Source: Phoenix dactylifera
Taxonomy: Eukaryota > Streptophyta > Magnoliopsida > Arecales > Arecaceae
DNA length: 64,000 bases
Direction of reading: 5' to 3'
Assembly: GCF_009389715.1 (NCBI RefSeq)
Contig: NC_052395.1
Span: forward strand, 18,282,028-18,346,027
A program made the position numbers and the translations under genes. Below are positions 37,051 through 48,696 of the stretch, in pieces. The first letter of the stretch is position 1. The number at the start of each line of letters is the position of its first letter. The notes under the pieces are model-generated. The model made no database searches, was not told the DNA's origin, and was given only the letters and a program-made list of their open reading frames with translations.

Positions 37051-38061
37051 TTAAGAGCCTGGCACAAACTTGGTGGCGTAGACCCAGGCGTTGTTGGCGA
37101 CAGGATTGTCGAGATGGTCCAAGAGGTTCTCGAGCGGGCCTTTCCCAGTGACGATCGCTTGAACGAAGAATCCGAACATGGAGAACATCGCCAGCCTCCC
37201 GTTCTTGATCTCCTTCACCTTCAGCTCGGCGAATGCGACGGGGTCGTCGGCGAGGCCGAGGGGGTCGAAGTAGGTGCCGCCGGGGTAGAGCTCATTGCCT
37301 TCCCCGACTCCGGGCAGGCCATTGATGCGGTAGCCCTCGACGAGGCCCATGAGGACTACTTGGAACGCCAAGACCGCCAGTATGCTCTGCGCGTGAACCA
37401 AGTTGGGATTGCCGAGGTAGTCGAGCCCGCCTTCGGTGAAGATCTGAGCTCCAGCTTTGAACCAGACCGGCTCCTTGAAATCCACCCTCACCCATTTCTC
37501 GAGGACTTCAGGGGTGATGCAGCCAAGCGCACCCAGCATCGCCCACCTGCCGTGGATCACCTGAAACAGCATTCATATAGCTCGGTTTATTTTCTCTGGT
37601 TCTCCAAGACGGCAGATTCGGTTCAATCTTGCACCGACGGTGCTGCAATACCTCGAGGGCTCGGTTCTTTGCGAAGGCTTCAGGGTCGGCGGACAGCCCA
37701 GCAGTGTCCCATCCGTAGTCGCCGGGGAATTCTCCGGTGAGGTAGGAGGGGGTTTGAGCCGAGAAGGGTCCCAAGTACTTGAGGCGGTCTGGCCCGTACC
37801 AAAGCTCATTCCCCTGGTTTAAGGATAATATCATAACACTGGTTCCTTAATTCCCGAGAAGAAGAAGAAAAAAATGGAGCATACGGAAAACAGATTGCCT
37901 GCGAAGCAAGATATGGTGCTTACCATGGTGAACTTTCCATTGCCCATGGAGACAGCATCTCTCAGAGGGTTGGAAGTTGAGGCCCGGGTTTGGCCGAGGA
38001 AAGGTGTCGGGCCGACGATGGTGGTGGTGCGAGCGGAGGCTGCCGTTAGCGTCGCCGCCAT
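37051..38061 (-). CDS. LHCB3: Chlorophyll a/b-binding protein, LHCII type III, chloroplastic
   Basis: This is a thylakoid antenna protein that binds chlorophylls and carotenoids and joins the LHCII trimers of photosystem II. Exons, in gene order: 38061-37924, 37813-37652, 37560-37051; introns are 110 and 91 bp with GT-AG ends. The 269-residue product has a transit peptide (about residues 1-35), then the trimerisation motif WYGPDR (51-56). Helix B is [14 protein letters not shown] (about 100-113), with the chlorophyll-ligating Glu, His and Arg. The NPNLVHAQ helix C region follows, then helix [35 protein letters not shown] and [13 protein letters not shown] identify type III rather than LHCB1/2. 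I chose the ATG at 38061 (MAATLTAAS) because it fits the family and has G at +4; an in-frame ATG at 38067 would add two residues. All ligands appear intact, so the gene is probably functional. Confidence 0.97.
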
Positions 38062-38249
38062 CTGCATGTATGGGTGTTCTCTTGGTTGCAGTAGCCGGTT
38101 TTGTGCTGGGATTCAGGAGATGATGGTGTTTGTAGTTCTCTCTGAGGTCGAGGGGAGCATGGAGTGGAAGGAGGGAACGGGGGGTATGTAGGGAAGGGAG
38201 AGAGGAAGGGGGTGGTGGGGAGCGTGAGGTGGAGATTTCTTGGAGTTGG

Positions 38250-38330
38250 TTTGGACCAATGGGAGGGCCACAAAGGATTTGGAGAATCACCAGCTCATAT
38301 CCATTCTATCCGTCCGCGTGTTATCTTCTC
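38250..38330 (-). promoter_or_regulatory. Possible light-response elements upstream of LHCB3
   Basis: About 190-270 bp upstream of the LHCB3 ATG there is a CCAAT word (38256-38260, + strand) and three GATA words on the minus strand (GATAT near 38300, GATAG at about 38306-38310, GATAA at 38321-38325). Grouped GATA/I-boxes are characteristic of light-harvesting gene promoters. I saw no clear TATA box, and the link is inference. Confidence 0.3.
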
Positions 38331-38879
38331 CTGAGCCCAAACCGATGACTAGCTTTGTTCAATAATTTGGGTTTTGTTTACAGAGTCCATTACGAGAATG
38401 CTCTTTCGTCTCTTCTGTCTCTTGATTTGACGTCAGATGAATTTTTCAGTAATAATCTCAGAGCTGATGTCTAAGCTGGTCCCTATACTGTTTGGCTTGA
38501 CGGAATGTGTGGGCATTTCATGAGTCGCTCAATTCTAGAAACTGTGGAATTTCTTTACCACTATGATTTGAGTTTAATTTGCAACAAAGATGTACAAGAG
38601 CCTAACCAACCAGATTGAAAATTCTAAAATGGAGCTAGGAATCAATTGAAGTTTGAACCAAGCTTAGTTCAAGCTTGACTTAAAGCTTGTTCAATTTCAA
38701 TCATTGTCTATGCTTGATTTCAAACTTGGTTCAAATTTGAATTAATACTTTAAAATTTAAGTATTAAATAAACATCTAAACTTAGGCTTGTCTAAATTTA
38801 TATATCTAAAGAAATTTATAAGATATATTTTGGAATCTAATCGAGCCGAGCCTAATTACTTGTGGAGACGGGAGAAGAT
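38331..38879. other. Intergenic, no feature seen
   Basis: AT-rich DNA between the LHCB3 upstream region and the LINE fragment. A short patch at 38650-38730 repeats GAACCAAGCTT/CAAGCTTGA words and looks like low-complexity sequence. Confidence 0.5.
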
Positions 38880-39682
38880 CAATACAGGGAGGCCTCTGGC
38901 AGGCTAATTGGAATCTCTTTTGCAGATCAGAAAAAAATGGGGGGAAGTCTGGGAATTGAAAACTTATTCTCCTTCAGTGAAGCTCTCATTAGCAAATGGT
39001 AGTGGAGGTCTCTTCAGAACGGCTGTGTCTTAAGAAGGCCGTCATCCAATCAAACTACTGTCGAAGAAAAGATGGGGTTCCTCTGGTCTGGTTCTTCCCT
39101 TAGAAGGCTGGCTTCTCCCATGTGAAAAGACATTCTATAGGTCCAAGCTAAGTTCTTCTCTAGCATGGCTAACCAAGGCGACCACTCTTTTCTTGAACGA
39201 TGTTTGGATTGGTGAGCACCCTCTCATGTTGCTTTCCCTAAGCTCTTTCGGCTTGGAGCCAATCCTAATAGTCTGATCAAGGAATATCAAAACTCTAAGC
39301 CTGATTTCCCCAGCATCTGGCACATGTTCAGGTATCTCTATAACTGAGAATGAGGAGGAGGAAGCAGCTGAAATGAGGAGTATTCTGCAGCACGTACATC
39401 TTTCAGAGGAAAACGACCTTATTTTTTTGGATATGGAACCGGCCTGGGTCTTTCAGCACAAAGAGTTTCCATGACTTCTTCCAGGAGAATGATAAGAGAG
39501 GGATCAAGAGAGGTCTCAAAGAATTAGAGATTCATAATGTATGGAAGCGGGCCTTGGCCTGCTTTCCCTCCTCTTTTCTCCTTTCCTTTTCCTTCTCTCT
39601 CTCTCTCTAATCATCTTACTCTTTAATAAAATTCTTTAGGCACCATGTGCCTACTGTTATCTCAAAAAAAAAAAAAAAAAAA
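38880..39682 (+). mobile_element. 5'-truncated LINE (non-LTR retrotransposon) with poly(A) tail
   Basis: Positions 38945-39010 encode GSLGIENLFSFSEALISKWW, matching the region after the reverse transcriptase in plant L1-type LINEs, where GGLGI...N.ALL.KW is usual. Further blocks such as DVWIGEHPL (about 39205-39235) match the downstream zf-RVT-type region. Stops and frameshifts are frequent. The segment ends with AATAAAATTC (about 39627) and a run of about 19 A at 39664-39682, the expected poly(A) end. The 5' edge is approximate and I could not define a target duplication. Confidence 0.75.
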
Positions 39683-40088
39683 TGAAGGTTCGATAGAACT
39701 AAAGTTGAAGAGATCACAAGTCAATTGGGACGGTCTTCCAACATCAGCAAATACACATAATTATGGGGGTTATAAAAGACTCGAGATAAGTCGATATCAA
39801 GCTCCTAAAACGTTCTTTACTATAACAAATCTAATCTGTTTTTCTGCATCTGATGCAAACTGTTCACCTCGACAGAAGAAGAGCGCAGACTTATCTAATT
39901 CTTTCTAATTCTTTGCTCTGATGGAGGCGTAGAAGTTAGTTGATGCTGCATGCAAATTCTTCAGTTGTTTGGCCACCGGCAAACACCTCACTGAAGACTA
40001 GAGTGGTGGCATACGCCCAGAGCTGCTCTTACAGTCCTCCATCTCCTTGAGAGAATTCTAGTTTTCACTTCCTGTCTTGATACCATCT

Positions 40089-40122
<34 letters not shown>

Positions 40123-40839
40123 TGCTGCTCTACGTGATCCCTTATATATGCTCGCTGTCCTCCCCTGAAAGGGTTAGTTCATATTTTCCCCTCTTTGTTT
40201 CTATAGAAGAATTCATACTATACCAATCCAAGTTCAGAAATAAGATTACTCTATCAAACACCTTTGAATAATTTAAGCAAAGCCAAGGTGCAGGCTATAT
40301 CTAAGCACTGAAATGCAAATAGAGAAGATAACTGTATATTATGAAAGAAAAGAATCTATCAGCTCTTTCTCTCTTTCGTGACAACTGCTCAATGTTAATA
40401 GAATAATGATGCCAGTTCAATATCTTATTATTTGAATTCATACCGCCAGGTTGACAGGCAGCAATACTACAACAACTTATGAATGCATAAGACTATTGAT
40501 CTAATTTCTACATATTACTGCATGCATGATACAAGAATGGTCCTTCTCATTTATAATGTCTGGCTTCTACTTGCCTGCATCTAAGTCCATTCGTTGCTAG
40601 AGGGCTTTGCACTCAACTAATATTACATGTGTATGAACCCTTCACCAAAAAGAAATCAATGCAAATCCATGCGTACGTAAAATCATATTTCAACATGATT
40701 TAGAATGTGTATATGTATCATCATGTGTCCACCCCATATTTGTGATCCATTATATGCACATTTTAATGATGGGGAAAAATGTATGAGACAGACTTGCACC
40801 GATGTTTCTCTGCCAATGACTATAATTTTTTCATCGCAA
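39683..40839. other. Intergenic, with a (TA)n microsatellite
   Basis: Contains a (TA)n run at 40090-40119. I see no gene or transposon end in the rest. Confidence 0.55.
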
Positions 40840-41361
40840 TGATAAGGGATAGCTCAATTGGTTTATGGGCATGAAAAAGGAACTTATTATCGTATGGGCT
40901 TGCAATTTCTTGTTCAAATTTGAAGCCCATACGAGGGTTCACTTCAGGTTGATAACTGATTGTGGAAAGCACGAGAATTATGAAATGAATTCAAAATTTG
41001 ATATTTGAATGTTAGGGGTGTAGAGGTAGCCCCAAAAATGAAGGCTTGGTGGATGAAGGTGCATGAAGCTGATCTAGAAGGACAAGTTTTGATGGTTATG
41101 GTTTTACACATATTCTTTGATTTATACATGAATTCGATGTAGATATATATTTATACAAGTAAAAAATAATTAAAGGAAAAAATAACAATTATCTTGTAAA
41201 CAATAAGAAATAGGGCACATAATTAGTTACATAGATCCAAATGATATATATCGCAAGAGCTAGAAATGTGTACGTGGATATAGATTTGAGCTTATTGACT
41301 ATTTGATTTGATTGCAATTGATTCATAATTTGATTTGGTTTGCTAGCCTTTGGATATTGGA
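40840..41361 (+). repeat. Tandem duplication, copy 1 (intact)
   Basis: This unit of about 520 bp is repeated immediately downstream. Shared landmarks in order are CTCAATTGGTTTA, GGAACTTATTAT or GAACTTATTATA, TAGCCCCAAAA, GATGCATGAAGCTGAT or its variant, AGAAGGACAAGTTTTGAT, AATAAGAAATAGGGCACATA, and GATTCATAATTTGATTTGG. No coding potential. Copy 2 is split by an LTR insertion. Confidence 0.9.
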
Positions 41362-41788
41362 TAATTGTTGGTTGCCATGGTAACTTAAATTCATGAAAGG
41401 CATATCTCAATTGGTTTACAAGACATGAAAAAAGAACTTATTATAGTAAAATCTTGCTATTTTCTTGGTCAAATTTGAAATTTGACAGCCTATATAAGGG
41501 ACTTTAGGTTGATAGCTGGTCGCGAAAAGTATAAGGAGTATGGAATGGATTAAAAAATTGACATTTGAATGCCAGAGGTTTAGAGATAGCCCCAAAAGTG
41601 AAGACTTAGTGGATGAAGATGCATGAAGCTGATTTAGAAGGACAAGTTTTGATAGTTATGGTTATACACATATTGTATAATTTGTACATTAATTCGATGT
41701 ATTAGATATTTATTAAAATAAAAAAATAATTAAAAGAAAAAGAAAATAACAATTATGCTGTAAAAAATAAGAAATAGGGCACATATAT

Positions 41789-44341
41789 TGAAAGCGAATC
41801 GATAAAGCTAGTAGTGATAACATGCTGAAATTTAAAATTTTTTCAAATTTCAATGGCTGTACTTGTTTGGGTTGTCTACGTACCCCTTCACAAGGGGGAT
41901 TAAGCCACACGTAGTTCTTTTTAATTTTTTGAAAATCGCAGCGGAAAAACTGAATTAAATATTTTAATTCTATCATGCATAAGAAATCAAATTTTAAAGT
42001 ACCACTACAAGTATTCATGATCAAAATACCGGGATCGTTTAAACGATTATGCTAAAATTATTGTACAATTAATTTCAGATCTGAAATTAGATTATTAAGT
42101 TCTAAACTCAATTAATCTAACACCCAACTAATCTTCGAATGCCCATCGAATTGGCTCTGAAGATTACTCTGTGAAGAGCCCGAAAAGAGGTTTGACCTTC
42201 GGGGATTGAAACCTATAAGTGATACAACTTTGGATCTAGATTCATACCTTTATGAAATCTGAAAGTAATGTATCCGATGCTCGAGCTTCGTAGCCACACA
42301 CTCGTCTGGCCTCTACGAGTAATCCATGCGAAGCTCCTGGAGTGATCCAATCCCACGGAAGTGCTAGCTTGTGCAGGATCGTCTTTTGCTGAACTTAGAT
42401 CTTCCGAATGCTATCAACTTTTGATTCGCCTTCTTGGAAGAACTTGCAGGAATGTCTAGTAGGGATTGAAGAGAACTTAGATCTGATCTAAAGGCTCTTA
42501 TCCAGGATCCCTAACACTAATGGCGTGAAGGACTTAAGGAGAAGGAAGAACTCGGTGAGATGGTAGGCTGAATTTCTCTCTTCTTTTTTTCATTATTTTT
42601 GGCGACACAAGGAGATCATCCTTTTATAGGCATGCCATCTGATCATTTGAATGCGAAATTCAAATAGAAATTTGGTTTTTTGTTGGCGCATGAAGGGGAT
42701 GGTTGCAACAAGATAGATCTTATCTTGTTTGAATTCAAAATCCAAACAATAATTGGTTCATGCGGGTGAGATAAGATCAAAATGGATGGTGATGATCTTC
42801 CATCATCATCTACCCATTCTCCCACATGTGCCACGATCTAAATCCCTTCAGATTTCATTGAAAAACCACTTCTGGATCGAATCCCGCAAGTTCAGCCCGT
42901 CCGCGAGTTCCAGAATTTCCGGAAGGAGTCGATCTTCCCGTGCTCGAGTCGACTCCAAGTCGCCTCGAGTCGACTCCTTCCCCTTCGAGTCGACTCCAAA
43001 TTCGATCCGAGTCGACCCCATAGCTTCGCAAGTCGACTCCGGCTGAGACGACAGAGATTTTTTTTTCCTTGATACGCCCAGCGAGTCGACCCTAATGAAA
43101 CTCGAGTCGACCCCACCTGGGAAAACAGAAGAGATCGTCCTCTAGATTCTTTGAGAGAGTCGACCCCAGCCAGGCTTGAGTCGACCCCAGCTCGAGTCGA
43201 CCCCTCTTTACTTTGAGTCGACCCCAATCAAGGTCAAAATCCTAATTGAACCCAAAATTGAATCCAATTCAATTTGGCTCATCTTTAGTCCATTTACTCA
43301 ATCAAATTGAGTTTATTAGTAATCTAATTACTAATTAATCCTCCAATAATTACTTTAATTATTTTATAGGATAATTTGCCAATCGAATTGACCAAATTAT
43401 CTCTGAATGATTCTCAATTATTCATCAGCTATCTTGATCAATCAGGAAATTTCTATGCGTGTGACCTCATAGGTTCGAACCTAAGCCGGTAGTACATGAA
43501 CGACTTTCTGTACCAATCGATGTGGCCATCTAGCAATGGTACCCGACGTCCGGATAGGCCGAATATATGCGAAGTAAATATTCTGAAATTCCGAACTATG
43601 GTTACTATAAAATTCATCTCTTTGACTCCTAATGCTAGGATGACTTCAGAGTACTGTCAACTCTCTAATCAGTACATCCACTATGTGATCAACTTTAGAA
43701 ATCTTGTGACTCATCACAAGGATTATCCTGGCCAAGATTTTGTTAAATTGAACACAAAGCATTATCTCCTGTTTTCAGAAGAGGTCAATCCCATCTTGAC
43801 TCACACACCGATTTCGCAAATACTTGATTGCACCCAGTAACCTTCCATCCTAGAATTAGAAATTCTGGTAGTCTGGTACCAATATACAGTGAGTTTCTTG
43901 CTAGTCACTGTGGTGATCTCAGGTCTGAGGGATACTTATACTCATATCCACTCGGAACATCTCTTGACAGTAGAGCATTCCGAAGTTGGTCACGTTCAGT
44001 GAAATGTACTCCTACACTTCACCTATGTGACATATCAGTGTCTCCACACTTCTTGGTTAAGAGGACAACCAACGTATATATCTCACAACGACCTAATCTC
44101 GACAATGTTGTCATCCTATTAACAGCATATCATTTGGTTACGAATAGATTTAAGGGCTTGAAGATAAATCCTCCTTTATCATAAAATAAGTCCTAAGGAC
44201 TTCATCATATAAGAGTTCATTTGAAGATGTACAATAAAATGATGAATAATGCCAAATAACATTTGATTAATTTGTCAATTCATTTACAAAATTCAATCAT
44301 CAACACGCTGACGATTGACATTTAGGATACAATTTCCAACA
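41789..44341 (-). mobile_element. Probable solo LTR, 2,553 bp, of a plant LTR retrotransposon
   Basis: The segment starts with TG and ends with CA on the + strand, and is flanked by TATAT on both sides (41784-41788 and 44342-44346). On the minus strand it begins TGTTGGAAATTGTATCC, a common plant LTR start, so I infer minus orientation. It contains no gag or pol. The empty-site comparison with tandem copy 1 confirms both edges. A single LTR with a target duplication is the expected product of recombination between the two LTRs of a full element. Two overlapping + strand open frames (43496-43840, 43828-44184) lie inside but show no domain I know. I cannot place the lineage. Confidence 0.85.
42945..43225 (+). 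repeat. Array of AGTCGAC motifs inside the solo LTR
   Basis: Eleven copies of the core AGTCGAC, usually as CGAGTCGACYCC, begin near 42945, 42966, 42986, 43009, 43030, 43082, 43103, 43156, 43177, 43192 and 43214. Most intervals are 20-23 bp, and two are about 52 bp (two to three units with lost motifs). Each core holds the palindrome GTCGAC. Confidence 0.9.
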
Positions 44342-44473
44342 TATATAGTTAGTGATGCCAAATCAAGTGATGTAATATGCAACAACAAGAGGTGTGTGGA
44401 TATTGATTTTAGCTTACTAGCTATTTGATTATAATTGATTCATAATTTAAGTTGGTTTTGTGGCCTTTGATAT

Positions 44474-47400
44474 GTACGTACGTGTATGCTTAGACATACA
44501 CATGCATGCATGCTTATTTTTAGTGAAAAATTGAGATGATATGAATTTGTCAGATTAATGTTGAATTGCTAAGAATCGGATTACACATATAGATTAATTT
44601 TAGAATTATGGCTTCACTCAATTTAAGTTGGAATATGTAAAGAACTTTGTTAGGTATTGGATTGGAATGCCTTGACTAAGTTTGAAACGAATGATTCAGA
44701 CCTATTGCGAGTTTCATAATAAATGGACGACAATGAGAGAAAATGTGTATCAAGAGGAACAAAGCATTGAAAGCAGAGTATCTTTATTGGGAATATTTTA
44801 GATATCCATGTAATCTACTTGTCGGCTACTCCATTACTGCTGGTTGCTATTTATAAAATTTTGTTGGAGTATCTCTTTCCTTTTAGCATTTACAAATAAA
44901 AAAAGTGGCCAGCATGGCTTAACCAAATACATCTCCCCTTTTTTCTATATAATCTTCCCCTTTGCTTCTCCCCCATTTGTGTTAATTTGTCATCCTTCAA
45001 GAAAAGCGCATGTTTGATCGATTTGGTGAGATCTGAAAGAATTTTGCAGATAATACTCAATCAAAGGTATCCTAAGCTTTGATTTTAATTTTTTATCATA
45101 AAATCATTCTTCTTGATTGCTATATGATCTATTTTATGATAGTTTATTCATTTTATACACTTGAATTTTTTTCTTATTTTTGAGTGTTGTTTCCATTTTT
45201 ATTTTTTGTAGATTTTATCTGTTCTAGTACTATTGTTTTATTTCGTAAGGCTTTGTTGATATTAGAATGCACTCTTTGTATCTTCACACTAAGGATATAC
45301 ACTTTAATCCACAGCAAAGAGAAAATTTTTTTTCTTAATATATTAATCGTTGGTTCATTTACTTTTCTTAAATACTTATTTATGTGAAATCACTACTTTG
45401 ATTGGTGCTAGAATTTGTATATACTTACACTTTTGCATATCTAGATGTTATATTTCTTTGTGGAAACCAATTGAGAGTTTGAGTGGGGATCAATTCAGGC
45501 AAAAGGGAAAAAAATGAAGAAAAAGATGCATAGAAGAAGTAGTGATGCACGATATAAAAGGATAGAATTTTTACCAAAGGCTTGTATCATTATATTTAGC
45601 AAAAAAAAAAGGCTTGTATCATTACTGAGAAAAAGAGAGAAAAAAAAGTTATCAAATGAGAATCTTCTTTTACATCACTTTGTAATGGGAAGCAAGTTTA
45701 TGAAAAGAAAAAAATGAAAATAAAAGGATATAATTTTCTGCAAGAGGATTGAAATCTTTTCCACATAGGTAGTGATTTTGAGAGAGTAGGAAAGGCAAAT
45801 GGGTTAGGTTAATTCAATTATATCGCAGCCACTTTACCTCCAAATTTTCTTTTGTTATTGTTTCAGTCTTCATTTTCTCATCAAACAGATGATACAAAAT
45901 ATGCAAACTAGTATGCATCCCTCCTCCATCCGGAGGATGTTCTAGTTTCAAACATCTTAATATTTTTTTTCCAACTGTTGGACCTGAATAGTCTCTAGTC
46001 ATTTCTTTGAAATAATCATCGGTGCCCCCAAAAAATATTTTCAAGAGAGAGAAAAAAAATCTAATTTAGAATTTATTATTTCTCAAAAAAAGAAAATAAA
46101 ACTGATTATAAAATTTGTAAATTAGTTTTTTTGGTATTTTAGAAGTCAAAAGAGGCAAGCTTAAGGGGTAAGGCGTAGACTATACTTTCATTTACTTGTA
46201 TTTAATATACGGGCATTCAGAATTTAACTATTAAGGAAATAACCGTTTGCATGAATGAAAACTTTGTTATCATCTTTGTCAATCTGTACAAAAATAAGAA
46301 ATAATTTATGGTCCTTAGGATATTTGAATTTTCCCTGCATTGTAATATAATGTTTATATGCAAAATTGGAAAAATTCAGAAGACAAATTAGTCTGAATAT
46401 TTCTGTTTTAACTTGTAGACATCAGTTTATTGTTCAAAGATGGATCCACTCAGAGATTTCTTTTCAGATTTCAAGTTTTCAATCATTGAGTTCCAATCGA
46501 TAAATCTTCGAAATTCCATGGCAGCTTCCTTATGTAGATTTGGCAGCAAAAGTTGAAAAGGAATTGTTCTAACTGAAAATAAAGAACATTTAAGAGCAGA
46601 TATTATGTCACGAAAGCCTTTTCTATTGGTTAGTCGTTTTCAGCTTGAGGTCCGTTAACTTGATCATAATCCCTTGCTCCACCTCCATGTAAACTTGTAG
46701 TGGTGAAATGCCATACAGCAGTGGCTCTAATACGCATGCAAAGTTTGAAGAGCAGATTGTCTCCTTGCAATGGTCATTGGTCATTAACAATGCATATGTT
46801 GTACTTCCCAACTTGCTTTTTCTTCAGAAAAAATATTCTGAGCTGGCTTCTCAGGTGCAGATGCTCAAACCCTTCACTCATCTTCTCATATAATCATACT
46901 ATTCATCAGGCCACTCTCCATCCTTTTGTTTTGATTAGACAATCACCACTATACATCAAAAAACAGATACTTTATGTGGTGTGGTGGTGCAATGAGGTGC
47001 GTCTCGTTGCTTGGTAAGTGCATCCCAGGCAAAGTTCACACTAGTCTCTGCTCTTGAAAAGATAGGGAGGGATGCTACGCATACATGCATGCCATGAAAG
47101 TTCTTAGTACCATTGAACTATGGGATTAAAACTTTTACGGTCTAAAATGTAAGGGCCAAAAGGATATTCGGACAATTTAGAATAAGGTAAAAATTTGGAG
47201 ACAAGGACCTTGGAACTCACAGAGGGATAAGATATGGTGAAAACTGGCTGTAAAGAGCGATTAAACATTGATGAATCAACCTTTAATTAGTATTAGCAAA
47301 CCAAAACCTACGATTTTGATCCCTTAATCTTCAAGAGCTTACTCTATTCACCTATTTATTAATTAGTGCAAAAACAGACAAAAAAATAGAGCATCACCCA

Positions 47401-48696
47401 TATTTAGAATATCTCGTGATAGTTTTAGATAAAAAAATTACCAAAATCCTTAATTCAGAGTTTTCCATAGAAACAATATAAAGTTTATACTTTTGGTTTC
47501 AGACCAGGAAATTGGCAATTTCTAGTTTCACTTAAGTCACAAAATTGCAAACGTCTCATATGCTAGTTTGCTTTTTTGTTTGTTTTATTTTTTTATTTTT
47601 TGACTGTATCATATGAATGCTTACTTGACTAACATTTTTTAGCTTATGGGATTTATTGCTTGTGCTTCTTTTATTGCGCAAACAAGGTTTCATCGATGTT
47701 CTAGTAATATTTTTCTCGGACGTGAAAATAGGCAAGGCTTCAAGGCACCTTTTGCCGTGTGCTGCCTCATTTGATACAATTTTGTTATGTTAAAATTTTT
47801 AGTTTGCTCTGTTCAATGGTCTGTTTCACCCATTTATTTTTAACACTTAATTGGTGTTTTGAAAGCTACATTTGAGGCATCTCCTCCATGTAATAATGCC
47901 TGCTTATCAGCTATAGATCCCAAAGAATGTGCTTAAGCACAGGACTTTGGAACTCCGAGTCTCCTGATTGATAATATTCCTTTCCTAGTTCCAGATCCGA
48001 ATGACATACATTTCTTAGTTTAAAACCATTTAAATAAATCTTTAACATCAATCTACTGTCTGGATATGAGTATTAAAGATAAAATAAATGGCTAGCTATG
48101 TTTTGTTCTTTTTTTCCTATGTCAATCATCTGTACAGGTAAGCATGTAAACTCCATGACATATTATTTTTCTTTTAGGTGAAAAATTCTTGGTACATTCA
48201 CTATCCAAAAGCTTCTTTCTTAGTTCTCCCCTTTGAGGATTTGTCTTGTTTTCCTCAACTTACCTCAGTCATTGCTCTGTACATATATGATGATGAATGA
48301 CTTTCACAGCCACCACGTAATGTGAGTGCTATGATCATTCACAACATGATGAAACATAGCTCGCTTTATGCTAATTTCATTCCCATAACTTGCGTGTGAT
48401 CAACTAAGCGTGCCTGGCCTGTTCCTGGCCTCCCTGATAACAGATGCTGAAAAATTATTCTCCACTCACCAACCGGATCTCACGATTCGAAGCCAACTCA
48501 AGTGTTTGCAGTGCTTAAAAGGAATCAGTCTTCATGTTTTTGACCTTGATTCCATTCTGTAAAATTAATGTGTGTTCTATTCTATTAGTTTGTTTCATTT
48601 TTATTCTCAAAAAGAAAAAAAAAAGAGTTTCCTGCTTGCCTTTTGACTGACTTGGAGGGACATCAACAGCCCCCCTATAGACATCGCTTTGAAATC
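44474..48696. other. Intergenic region upstream of the F-box gene
   Basis: A TATA-like TCTATATAATC at about 44944 is followed by a CT-rich stretch and a GGTATCC donor-like site near 45067, so a non-coding or spliced transcript could start here. I found no coding exon to go with it. A-rich low-complexity DNA fills 45490-45730. Beyond that I see no supported feature. Confidence 0.4.

Larger units (their letters stand above)
41394..44473 (+). repeat. Tandem duplication, copy 2 (split by a solo LTR)
   Basis: The left part (41394-41788) and right part (44342-44473) together match copy 1 end to end. The left part stops just after AATAAGAAATAGGGCACATATAT and the right part resumes with TATATAGTTAG, where copy 1 has GGGCACATAATTAGTTA. 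Copy 1 thus serves as the empty-site reference for the insertion. Confidence 0.88.

Noticed and set aside
37042..37740. 232-codon + strand frame opposite LHCB3
   Set aside because: It is antisense to conserved light-harvesting exons and reads through their introns; codon-biased GC-rich exons create such shadows.
46700..47017. 105-codon + strand frame upstream of the F-box gene
   Set aside because: No domain, no splice partners, AT-rich composition.
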